Shown piece by piece: positions 36,043-44,826 of a stretch of 64,000 nucleotides of DNA. Every line of letters starts with the position of its first letter. Position 1 is the first letter of the stretch. The position numbers and the translations under genes are program-made. The stretch is from JACCTU01 sp963788055. Its GTDB lineage: Bacteria > Actinomycetota > Thermoleophilia > Gaiellales > Gaiellaceae. The stretch spans positions 806,001 through 870,000 of the forward strand of contig CAWBFA010000002.1 in assembly GCA_963788055.1 (NCBI GenBank), in the 5' to 3' direction. A model generated the notes under the pieces. That model was given only the letters and a program-made list of their open reading frames with translations. It was not told the origin of the DNA and made no database searches.

Positions 36043-36831
36043 CTAGGGCAAGTTAGACGGCTGCCAACCGCGCGCTCTCGCAACGGCCCGCACCCAGTCC
36101 ACGAGGTTCAATGGCACCCCTTCGTACAGGCTCGCATTCGCCCCGAACCCATACTCGCTTCCAAAGTATTCGCCTTCGCGGGCGGGCCTCGCGTCTGCGT
36201 CGGCGACCGCGAGAACTTCGCGCGTACCGTCTGAACGCTGCGCATAGAAGGCGAAATACCATGCCTGTGTAGCGGAGTTGTCTATCGCGAGTCTCGCGAC
36301 AGCGTCGAGAAACGTGAACTCGCTCAGACGAACACGAGCCACTTCGTCGTAGGGGTCACTCGCTCTGACGATTTCAATTGCTGTGGTGGGCGTTAGTCGC
36401 GTGTAAAGCGTTCGCAGCATCCAGCGCTTCGCTTTGGCCCGTACCCAGGCGCGACTCGGGCGCATCCCGTAGTTGATGAATGTATAGACGTTGTCCTTCC
36501 AGATCGTTGCGTCGACCACGAAAGGGACTCCCCACGACGACTCGAATAGCCCGATCACCCACCATCGGTCGCGTCGCCACTCGGCCGCCCAGCGAATCTC
36601 GCGCGTGAAGCGCAACGCTTCGCGGCTGGTGTCGGGATGCGAACGGACGAGAGCAATTGCCTGACGGGCGGTCGCTGGCCGAGGTTTCGTTGCGGCTGGA
36701 GAGACGCGGGCGTGGTCGCGAAGAACTCTGTCGTCGGTCCGCGCGGACGCACCGCCGGCTGTGACAAGCCCGATGAGAAGTGTCGCGGCTGTCCTGGTTT
36801 TCCAATTGATCCCGGCGCGCGCTCCGTCCAC
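36043..36831 (-). CDS. Secreted hypothetical protein (262 aa)
   Basis: An intact frame with an N-terminal signal peptide (TRTAATLLIGLVTAGGASA, cleavage near residue 31), a basic linker, and a folded part rich in aromatic residues (IRWAAEWRRDRWWVIGLFES, VDATIWKDNVYTFINYGM, TQAWYFAFYAQRSDGTREVL). No known domain was recognised. Its local base composition is somewhat lower in GC than the surroundings, which may indicate transfer. It is likely extracytoplasmic. Confidence 0.65.
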   Translation of the reverse strand: MDGARAGINWKTRTAATLLIGLVTAGGASARTDDRVLRDHARVSPAATKPRPATARQAIALVRSHPDTSREALRFTREIRWAAEWRRDRWWVIGLFESSWGVPFVVDATIWKDNVYTFINYGMRPSRAWVRAKAKRWMLRTLYTRLTPTTAIEIVRASDPYDEVARVRLSEFTFLDAVARLAIDNSATQAWYFAFYAQRSDGTREVLAVADADARPAREGEYFGSEYGFGANASLYEGVPLNLVDWVRAVARARGWQPSNLP

Positions 36832-37330
36832 GTCTCGAAGCGTAGGCCTTTGGGGCTCGCGCGCCTAGCGGCTGAGCGCTTGGGCTGTTGCCGCGACGAG
36901 CGGCGTAGCACTTCTAGCCGTCGACACAGCGTAAACTCGCCGCCGCCGGAACGCCTAGCTCGTGTTGCGATCGTGAATGTGAACGGAGATGGTAGGTGTG
37001 GGGAGGGATGTTGCTCGCCGCGCGGTCGAGAGTCGATCGGATGTGTGGCGTCACCCAGAGCGAGTAAAGGTCGGCGAGATGCGCGTTCTCGAGGTCTTCG
37101 CGCTCTACATGAACTGGCTCTTGCGATGACGAGAGGTTTCCCCAGTATCACGCATCTCGCGGAGTTCGTGAGCCACTCTCCTCGGTACGGCGTGGGGGTA
37201 GCCGCGAGCGGGGCTACCAAGCGCACAGCACTGCGTGCGAGTCGATCACCTGTTGCTTGACTACGTCGACGGGCCTGCCTATTCTCGGGCCTCGGACGGC
37301 AACGAAAGCACGGGGCGCATGGCCGAGGTT
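36832..37330. other. Intergenic stretch without recognised gene
   Basis: About 500 bp between the secreted protein and the SARP fragments. ORFs on both strands are short with mixed third-position composition, and I found no promoter pair, repeat or RNA signature that I would defend. Confidence 0.4.
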
Positions 37331-38085
37331 CCCCTTCGTTGCTGCGGCGAGAGCGCCCTCCGCTTGCCGAGGGACGCTGACGCTGCTCGACGCGTTCGAG
37401 TTCAGCTGGTTGGGACGCGCCGTGGCGCTGCCGCGCCCGCCCAGAGGCTCCTGGCGTACCTCGCGATCGAAGATCGCCCGCTGCACCGCGGCTAGTCGCC
37501 GGCGCGCTCTGGCTCAACTCGAGCGAGGCCCACGCGTCGGGGAGCCTCCGCTCGGCGCTCTGGCGAATCCGCCGCTCGGCTGCGAGCTCGTCGAGGAGAG
37601 AACCATCAGCTGCAGCTTGCGAAGAGGGTCGCCGTCGATGTCCGCGAGGCGTATCCTGGGCTGCACGGTCCGGACTCTGCGAGGCCGATCGAGCGGCGGA
37701 CGTGGCAGACGCTTCGCTTCGGCCGAGCTGATCCGCGAGAACTGGTACGACGGCTGGGTCGTGCTCGAGCGCGAGCGGTTCCGGCAGCCCGAGCGCACGC
37801 GCTGGAGAGTGCTCTGTGCGACGGCTCAGCACTGAGGGTCGGTTCGCGGAGGCGATCGAGGTGGGCCTTGCGGCGGTGCGCAACGAGCCCCTCCGCGAGA
37901 GTGCGCACCGAGCGGTGATCGGTGTGCACCTCGCGGAGGGCAATCGCGTCGGAAGCGCTACGCCACTACGCGTACTACCGGCGGCTCGCCACCGACGAGC
38001 TGGGGATCGAGCCCTCCGGGCGAATGGAGATGCTCGTCAGAGGGGCTTATGGCGCTCATTCGCCCTCCGCGAGGTGCGGCAGCTC
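37331..38085 (+). pseudogene. BTAD/SARP-type transcriptional activator, frameshifted
   Basis: The pieces LTLLDAFEFSWLGRAVALPR, RLLAYLAIEDRPLHRG, GSLRSALWRIRRSA, DGWVVLERERFRQ, RLSTEGRFAEAIEVGLAAVR with NEPLRESAHRAVIGVHLAEG, and ALRHYAYYRRLATDELGIEP give the OmpR-like DNA-binding domain and the bacterial transcriptional activation (BTAD) domain of a small SARP protein of about 240 residues. Six or more shifts are present. SARP proteins activate nearby genes; the convergent protease gene overlaps its 3' end. Confidence 0.7.
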
Positions 38086-40355
38086 GTCGGCCAGCCGCGC
38101 AAGTCGCGTCTCGCCGGCAGCGACGGGGTCCCGAGGTCGAGGAGGCTGCCCGTCACCGTCCAGGCGAGGCCGTACCAGGTCCAGTCGGTTCCGGACCACG
38201 TCGGATCCGGATCTCGTACGTCTCGCCCGGGATCGCGTCGAACTCGGCGACCTCGTAGCTGTTGTCCCACGAGCCGCTGTAGCCGACCTGTGTGCCGTTC
38301 TTGTCGAAGATCTTCAGATCGAGGTCGAGCTTCAGCTGCGAGCTGATCGGGATCGTGATTCCGAGGAACGAGATCGTCGACACCTTGCTGTCCCACGCCA
38401 GCGCGACCTTGACGTGCCTGGGGCCGAACCAGAAGCGCGGGACCTGGATCCGGTACGCAAACTTCGACAACCCTTCGAGTCGAAGTCGCTCGAGTCCAGC
38501 GTGCCGACGTCCCAGCCGCGCCGAGTTGGAGACGCGTTGCGCGAGCGACGGCTCTGAGCGATCCGATAGCTCTCGAACGCATTCACCGCGCCGCTCCCGT
38601 CCGATGCGTCGTCGTCGTCGACCACGTCCTGCCACCAGGTCTCGCCGACAACGTTCTTCGATAGCGCCGGCGAAGAGGATCGCCCGGCAACCCTCGGGCC
38701 ACGCCTTGAGCGTCGCCGAGGTGCTCTGCAGGAGCGCCGCGATGCCGACGGCTGCGGGCGACGCCTGGCTGGTGCCGGTCATCGTGATTCCGTCGGCAGT
38801 GACGGACGTCCCGTTCGCCGCGACTTCCGGCAGTTCCCGGTCACCATGGCTCGAGGCCGGATTGCGGAAGACGGAGCTCGACGACATCGCCGAGGCCGAG
38901 TCGTCGTGGTTGGCGACCGCGATGCTGTTGAAGCCCTTGTGGTTGACGAACTCGTCGCTGGGCGGGCTGATGCCGTCCGGGTCGCCGTTCCAGTAGTTGC
39001 CGCCTGCCTGGCAGATCGTTGGGTACGGCCAGTTGAGGATCAGCCAGTCCTTGTAGATGTCGTCGAAGGAGAGACTGTCTGACCCGGGCTCGGACGACCG
39101 ATGGAAACTCTGGTTGATCACCGTGCACCCGCGGTCCTTCACCGCCCAGCTCAAGGCGGCGAGGTCCTTCGAGTTCGCGGAGTGCAGCTTGCACTCGGGA
39201 GCGTGTCCGTGGGGCTTGTTCGACTCCTTGTTCTTGATGATCGCGTGCACGTTCTCCGAGTGGTCCGAGGTCGACGGGGTCGAGTCGTAACGTGCCTCGA
39301 TCACGAGGTTGGTAGTGCTTGTCGGCCCGTCCTCCCAGACCGCGACCTTCACGCCGGCTCCCTTAGGTCCGGCGGTGTGGACGTCGTCCGAGTTCGCGAT
39401 CGCGATCGAGTCCTTGAGGTCGTCGATTCCCTCCGGGTCGTACAGGAAGATCCCGGCGACTTCCTTGCGTTTTGCGAGCTGCTGGATCGAACGCTTGTGC
39501 ATGCGCGCGAAGACGACGGGAGCGGCCTCGTCGAACCGGATCTCCACCGCGCCGAGTTCGTCGGCGATCTCGCCCACGGCGCGCGCGAGACGGACGACGG
39601 TCTCGCTGCGCTGGGCAGCTGCGCGTGGCATGCGCGGCTCCTCGGACACACGCTCTAGCCCGCGCTTCTCGTTCGGATCGATCTCGTCGACGCCGTTCGC
39701 CCAGACGGCGACGGAGAGCCTCTCTTCCGGCCGGGCGGTCCGCAACCGCTGCTGCAAACCCTCGTGCAGCTTCCCGAGCTTGGCGGCGCGCTTCTTCTCG
39801 AGCTGCTTCAGGAGCCGCGTCTCGTCGACTCGCTTCCCGGTTTCGTCGAACGCCAGAGCGACTGGAGCCCGCGTGCGCCGATTGACTCCTTTCATCACCT
39901 CGATGTACTTGCCGCGCACGGTCTCAAAGAGCGGCAGGCGCTCTGGGCCATTGGCGGTCAGCCTGAGGCGGGCCATGCTCTCGATCGCAACATCCGTTGG
40001 CACACGCGCGGCAGAGTCGACGAGTTGGAACGTAATCGCCATCTCGGGTGCAAGCTCGCCGTTGAGCTCGATAGCAGCGGCCCGATCTGCAACACGTGCG
40101 GCCCGGCAGGCAGGTCGTCGGGCGGCGACCACGTCGCGCGCTTGCGCCCCTCTCGACCTTGACGACATTGTCGGCCCGCTCCACGCCGATCGACTGCTGC
40201 GCAGCCTCGGCGTCCATCGCCGCCGGCGTCTGCACGACGACGGTCGAGTCGCGGAACAGGAACTCGTCCCTTTGAAGGCCGATCAACTTCACGCCCGAGC
40301 GAAGCTCGGGAACACGAATCGCCGGATCGGGCGGTCGCGTCTCAACAGCACTCAT
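38037..40355 (-). CDS. Subtilisin-like (S8) serine peptidase with C-terminal domain, frameshifted
   Basis: About 770 residues. After an N-terminal MSAVETRPPDPAIRVPELRS region (no signal peptide seen) and a long helical pro-region comes the peptidase domain with Asp in KVAVWEDGPTSTT, His in TSDHSENVHAIIKN and Ser in TMTGTSQASPAAVGIAALLQ. A C-terminal beta-rich domain (FAYRIQVPRFWFGPRHVKVA to DAIPGETYEIRIR) follows. Frame changes near 40135, 38670, 38480 and 38170 interrupt it, but the catalytic core is in one frame. ATG 40355 has GGGAGGGG upstream. It would be a protease acting on unknown substrates, perhaps exported by a non-classical route. Confidence 0.85.
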
Positions 40356-40528
40356 GGATCCCCTCCCTGTTGGATGCCCCTCCAGCCAGTCTGCGACCCC
40401 GGGTGTCACTCAAACGTTACGGAAGCGTCAACGGCGCCGCGAGATGAAGTCTGGATCGCGTGGGTCGGATGCTGCTCGCCGCAGGAGCGGCCCAGCGCGC
40501 GTTTTTAGGGCCCGGCGTCAGGCGTTGA

Positions 40529-41560
40529 TCACCGCTCTTGTGGTGGCGCAGTCACCGTCCCTCGCGGAACGAGCGGCGCGCGGAGCAAGTGCCTGCTCTG
40601 CTCTTCGCGCATTGCCCCGTCCGCGCCGAGTTCGACGACAAGGCGCACCGCGAGCGCGCCCACGTCACGCATCGGCTGGCTCATCGTCGTCAGCGGTGGG
40701 TCGAGGTACCGGGCGACCGCAATGTCGTCGTAACCGACGACCGACACGTCGTCGGGAACCTTGAGGCCGCACGAGCGGATCTCGTTGATCGCGCCGAGCG
40801 CGAAGAGGTCGCTCTGGGCGAAGAGCGCGGTAAACGGCCGCCCAGCCTGGAGCAGGCGTCGCGCCGCCTCGCGCCCACTCTCCAAGCGCCAGTCGGGGCA
40901 GCTCTCGACGAGCATCGTGTCCTGCTCGAGTCCTCGGGTGCGGAGCGCCTCGCGGTATCCGTCGAGCCGTTCGCGCGCCGACCGCCACTCCAACGGTCCC
41001 GTGATCGTCGCCACCGCCCGGTGTCCGTGCTCGACGAGATGGAGCGTCGCATCACGCCCTCCGCGTTGGTTGTCAACGTCGACGATGCTCACCTCGGGCA
41101 GAGCAAGCTCGGACGTGATCGCGACGATCGGCAACCGGTGCGCCAGCGGAGGCAGGAGCCAGTCGCTCTCGAGATGCGTCGGTCCCGCAACGATGAGACC
41201 CTCGACGCGACGCTCGAGCATCAACCGAAGGTAGGCGCGTTCGTCGCCCTGAGCCTCCTCGTCGAGGCTCCCGATGATCAGGAAGAGGTCACGGCGGCGT
41301 GCTTCCGCCTCGGCCCCGGCGATCGCCTGGCTGAAGAAGTAGTCGGAGATGTCGGTCGTCACGACCCCGAGCGTGTGCAGGCGGTTCGACGAGAGGCTGC
41401 GGGCACTCGGATTCGGAACGTAGGCGAGCTCACGGATCGCAGCGAGGACGCGGTCGCGCGTCGGCTGGATCACGTTCTCGTGGTCGTTCAGAACCCGGGA
41501 GACGGTCTGGTGTGAGACGCCCGCTCGGGCGGCGACGTCGCGGATCGTGGGCCGTTTCAT
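40529..41560 (-). CDS. LacI-family regulator of the sugar operon
   Basis: A 343-residue repressor: HTH TIRDVAARAGVSHQTVSRVL, hinge RSLSSNRLHTLGVV, and a sugar-binding effector domain with FTALFAQSDLFALGAINEIR and VSVVGYDDIAVARYLDPPLT. It is divergent from the sugar ABC/catabolic operon that begins at 41653. Two related palindromes lie in the 92-bp gap, one directly before its own start and one over the operon promoter, implying control of both genes. The inducer should be the imported sugar or a catabolite. Confidence 0.93.
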   Translation of the reverse strand: MKRPTIRDVAARAGVSHQTVSRVLNDHENVIQPTRDRVLAAIRELAYVPNPSARSLSSNRLHTLGVVTTDISDYFFSQAIAGAEAEARRRDLFLIIGSLDEEAQGDERAYLRLMLERRVEGLIVAGPTHLESDWLLPPLAHRLPIVAITSELALPEVSIVDVDNQRGGRDATLHLVEHGHRAVATITGPLEWRSARERLDGYREALRTRGLEQDTMLVESCPDWRLESGREAARRLLQAGRPFTALFAQSDLFALGAINEIRSCGLKVPDDVSVVGYDDIAVARYLDPPLTTMSQPMRDVGALAVRLVVELGADGAMREEQSRHLLRAPLVPRGTVTAPPQER

Positions 41561-41561
41561 A

Positions 41562-41573
41562 GTGATCGGTCAC
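41562..41573. promoter_or_regulatory. Candidate LacI operator O1
   Basis: GTGATCGGTCAC, an imperfect palindrome, lies one base upstream of the LacI start codon. It shares the half-site ACCGGTCAC-like pattern with the operator at 41620. Confidence 0.5.
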
Positions 41574-41592
41574 ATGATGGCTGCTCAAACCT

Positions 41593-41622
41593 TGACAAAG
41601 CAAGTGCGATCGGCCTAGTGTT
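41593..41622 (+). promoter_or_regulatory. Promoter of the sugar catabolic operon
   Basis: TTGACA (41593-41598) and TAGTGT (41617-41622) are 18 nt apart. The -10 runs directly into the operator at 41620. A ribosome site (GAGGAGG, 41642-41648) precedes the ATG at 41653. Confidence 0.65.
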
Positions 41623-41633
41623 ACCGGTCACAT
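41620..41633. promoter_or_regulatory. Candidate LacI operator O2
   Basis: TGTTACCGGTCACA is palindromic at 12 of 14 positions with a central CCGG/CG core and overlaps the -10 and start site of the operon promoter, the usual position of a repressor site. Confidence 0.6.
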
Positions 41634-41652
41634 TCGACGGCGAGGAGGATCG

Positions 41653-42969
41653 ATGCCGAAGGACCGCACCACACGACGCCTGCTCGTGGTCGGCCTGGCC
41701 GCCGCGCTGACGCTTCTGACCGTTGGCGTGAGCGGGAGCGCCGCGATGCGGACGGCCACCGGGCCGAACTCGACGAAGGCCACCACCCTGACGATCTGGG
41801 GCTGGGGGGTCGCGATCGACGGGCTCAAGCTCGTCGATGAAGGATTCAAGACGCAATACCCGGACGTCGACGTCAAGTACGTCGTCCGGGCACCGGCCGA
41901 GACGTACCGGCAGATTCAGCTCGCGATCTCGGCGGGATCAGGAGCGCCGGACATCTCGCTCGTCGAGGACTCGCATCTCGCGCAGCTCGTCAAGCTCGGA
42001 GCGCTCGCCGACGTCACGAGCCGAGTCAAGCCGTATCGCAAGCTGATCACGGCGCATCGGTGGAAGGAGGCCACGCGCAACGGGCGGATCTACGCGATGC
42101 CCTGGGACAGCGGTCCGGTCGCGGTGTTCTACCGGCGCGATGTGTTCCAGCGTGCGGGGGTGAATCCGAACACGATCACCACCTGGACGCGGTACTACCA
42201 GGCCGCCCTGAAGATCAAACGGACAACGGGCGTCCCGATGTGGCCCCAGCCGACGGCGCGCAACGACGGGCGCCTGTTCGAGATTCTGCTCTGGCAGCAG
42301 GGGCTTGGTTACGTCAACGCCAGAGGCGCGGTCATGCTCGACAAGGACGCGCGAATCCGACGCACGCTCGAGTACATGGGCAAGTTCTGGAAGAACGGCC
42401 TCTCCCTGAACCAGGAGTGGTGGACCGACCCCTGGTACAAGTCGTTCGAGGACGGCGACGTCGCGACCATTCCCGAGGCGGTCTGGATGGGGACCTTCTT
42501 CAAGAGCTTCATCGCTCCGAAGGCGAACGGGAAGTGGGGCGTCTTCCGGCTGCCGGCGTGGACGCCCGGCGGCTCGCGTGCCGCGAACGACGGCGGCTCA
42601 CAGCTCGCGATCTTCAACCAGAGCGGGAACAAAACGGCGGCCTGGAACTACATCCGGTACCACCTCGGACGGGCAGACACCCAGGTGCAGATCTACGCAA
42701 AGACCGACCTCTTCCCCGGGCTGCAGTCGGCCTATCGGATGCCCATGTTCAAGGAGGGCGATCCGTACTTCGGCGGCCAGAAGGTCCGCCAGCTGTTCGT
42801 CGACATCGCGAAGAAGATCCCCAAGGCCGGCGTCTACAGCTCCGACTACCAGCAGATGAACTCGCTGATGCAGACGGAGATCCAGAAGTACGCCCTCGGT
42901 CAGCAGACCGCAAAGCAGGCGCTCTCGAACGCCGCACGCGCCATCCGGCAGAGGACGCGCCGTCCCTAG
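41653..42969 (+). CDS. Sugar ABC transporter substrate-binding protein (family 1)
   Basis: A 438-residue extracellular binding protein. The signal peptide (RLLVVGLAAALTLLTVGVSG, about 9-33) has no lipobox cysteine. The mature protein shows ATTLTIWGWGVAIDGLKLVD, the ligand-site stretch ISLVEDSHLAQLVKLGALAD, and YAMPWDSGPVAVFYRRDVFQ, all typical of carbohydrate-binding members. First gene of the operon, followed 69 bp later by the permease. The GH42/GH2 enzymes downstream suggest a galactoside or related oligosaccharide. Confidence 0.92.
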   Translation: MPKDRTTRRLLVVGLAAALTLLTVGVSGSAAMRTATGPNSTKATTLTIWGWGVAIDGLKLVDEGFKTQYPDVDVKYVVRAPAETYRQIQLAISAGSGAPDISLVEDSHLAQLVKLGALADVTSRVKPYRKLITAHRWKEATRNGRIYAMPWDSGPVAVFYRRDVFQRAGVNPNTITTWTRYYQAALKIKRTTGVPMWPQPTARNDGRLFEILLWQQGLGYVNARGAVMLDKDARIRRTLEYMGKFWKNGLSLNQEWWTDPWYKSFEDGDVATIPEAVWMGTFFKSFIAPKANGKWGVFRLPAWTPGGSRAANDGGSQLAIFNQSGNKTAAWNYIRYHLGRADTQVQIYAKTDLFPGLQSAYRMPMFKEGDPYFGGQKVRQLFVDIAKKIPKAGVYSSDYQQMNSLMQTEIQKYALGQQTAKQALSNAARAIRQRTRRP

Positions 42970-43038
42970 ACGCTGACGTCCGCTCGGGCGCGCGGGATAC
43001 TCGCCCAGTTCCCGCGCGCCCGAGGGGTGGTGACGCGA

Positions 43039-44826
43039 ATGACGACGACGACCCAGACGAGACAGGCGGTTACTGGTCGCGACGCGAGCCGCCTGCGTTG
43101 GGCGGCCCGAGGACGTCGCTACGCCTGGCCCTACATCTTCATCTCGCCCTTCTTCGTCCTCTTCGGCCTCTTCCTGGTCTACCCGATCTTCTTCTCGCTC
43201 TTTCTGAGCTTCCACGATTGGTCGGGATTAGGCCCCAAGCTCTACGTGGGCGCCGACAACTATCGCTTCCTGCGCAGCGATGAGCTCTTCTGGGGCTCGA
43301 TGAAGAACTCGGCGATCATCTTCTTCATCTACGTCCCGCTGATGACGTTCCTCGCGGTCGTGCTCGCGGTCGTTCTGAACGCCGGCTACCTCCGTCTTCA
43401 GGGACTCTGGCGCTCACTCATCTTCCTGCCGCACATCACGTCCATGGTCGCAGCCGGCTACACGTTCCGACTCATCTTCGACACCGACAGCGGATTCGCG
43501 AACGACGCGCTCGGCGTCGTCGGCGCTCCTGCCGTTGCCTGGCTTGACAGCCCGTGGTGGGCCAGGGTGACCCTCGGCCTGCTGATGATCTGGGCCTGGC
43601 TCGGCTACAACATGCTGATCATGCTCGCGGGATTGCAGACGATCCCGCAGGACGTGACCGACGCCGCGCGCGTCGACGGCGCGAATGCCGTTCAGGTCTT
43701 CCGCAGGATCACGCTTCCGCTGCTCCGCCCGCAGATCGTCTTCGCGGTGACCCTCTCGATCATCGGCACGTTCTCGATGTTCGCCGAGCCTTGGGTGTTG
43801 ACACGCGGCGGGCCTGTGCGGGCAACGCAGACACCGGTGATGGACATCTTCAACGCGACCTTTGAGTTCCTGCAATACGGATACGCAGCGGCGATGAGCT
43901 ACGCGTACTTCGCGATCATCGTCGTTGTCACGATCGTCCAATTCTTGCTCGTGAGCCGCCGCGAAGCGTGCGCCGACGAGGGGTCTCTGATGGCCGTCGG
44001 ATCGGGACGCTTCGTACCCAAGCTCCTCGCCTACGCACTCCTGGCCGTGACGTCGATCTTCATGGTCTTCCCGTTCATCTGGATGCTCAGCTCGTCGCTG
44101 AAGCCGTTCGAGGAGATCTTCGCCGGCGACACGTTCCTGCCGCAAGACTGGACGCTCGAGAACTACAGGACGCTGTTCGAGGACTTCGGCGCACTCCGCA
44201 AGATCGGAAACAGCTTCTTCGTCGCGAGCGCGGCCACGACGCTCGCGGTGTTCTTCTGCGCGCTCGGCGGCTACGCGTTCGCAAAGTTCGACTTTCCCGG
44301 ACGGCGCACGCTGTTCGTCTTCGTGCTCGCGACGCTCGCGATTCCGTTCGCCGTCGTGATCGTCCCGCTCTTCATCATGATGCGGAACACCTTCCACTGG
44401 ATCGACACGTTCTGGCCGCTGATCGTGCCCGGAGCGGCGAACGCGTTCGGCATCTTCTTCATGCGGCAGTACATGATGTCGATCCCCGACGACCTTCTCG
44501 ACGCCGCGCGCGTCGACGGCGCGTCCGAGTTCAAGATCTTCTGGAAGGTCGTCGTACCGATCAGCGTCCCGGGCCTCGCAAGTCTCGGGATCATCTTCTT
44601 CATGGCGAGCTGGAACGACTTCCTCTGGCCGCTTGCCGTTCTTCGCTCGGACGACATGCAGACGATCCCGGTGATGCTCAACTCGCTCGAGGGACCTCCC
44701 GGTCGGACCGCGTTCGACCTCTTGATGGCGGGCTCCGTGCTCAGCGTGCTCCCGCTGCTCGTTGTCTTCCTCGTCCTGCAACGCCGGCTCTTCGCCGGAA
44801 TCATCAGCGGCGCGGTGAAAGAGTGA
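43039..44826 (+). CDS. Fused sugar ABC permease (MalF-like plus MalG-like in one chain)
   Basis: 595 residues containing two complete permeases. The first half (1-310) runs from YIFISPFFVLFGLFLVYPIF to the coupling helix VTDAARVDGANAVQVFRRIT and ends LLVSRREAC. The second (320-595) runs from LLAYALLAVTSIFMVFPFIW to its own coupling helix LLDAARVDGASEFKIFWKVV. The partners are normally separate genes with overlapping ends. The join (ADEGSLMAVGSGRF) looks like the tail of one and start of the other, so a true fusion or one sequencing indel are both possible. No ATPase gene follows; a shared MsiK-type ATPase would be needed. Confidence 0.88.
   Translation: MTTTTQTRQAVTGRDASRLRWAARGRRYAWPYIFISPFFVLFGLFLVYPIFFSLFLSFHDWSGLGPKLYVGADNYRFLRSDELFWGSMKNSAIIFFIYVPLMTFLAVVLAVVLNAGYLRLQGLWRSLIFLPHITSMVAAGYTFRLIFDTDSGFANDALGVVGAPAVAWLDSPWWARVTLGLLMIWAWLGYNMLIMLAGLQTIPQDVTDAARVDGANAVQVFRRITLPLLRPQIVFAVTLSIIGTFSMFAEPWVLTRGGPVRATQTPVMDIFNATFEFLQYGYAAAMSYAYFAIIVVVTIVQFLLVSRREACADEGSLMAVGSGRFVPKLLAYALLAVTSIFMVFPFIWMLSSSLKPFEEIFAGDTFLPQDWTLENYRTLFEDFGALRKIGNSFFVASAATTLAVFFCALGGYAFAKFDFPGRRTLFVFVLATLAIPFAVVIVPLFIMMRNTFHWIDTFWPLIVPGAANAFGIFFMRQYMMSIPDDLLDAARVDGASEFKIFWKVVVPISVPGLASLGIIFFMASWNDFLWPLAVLRSDDMQTIPVMLNSLEGPPGRTAFDLLMAGSVLSVLPLLVVFLVLQRRLFAGIISGAVKE

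Noticed and set aside
37235..37495. Plus frame with Cys pairs considered a zinc protein
   Set aside because: It overlaps the reconstructed SARP domain in another frame and has no family support.
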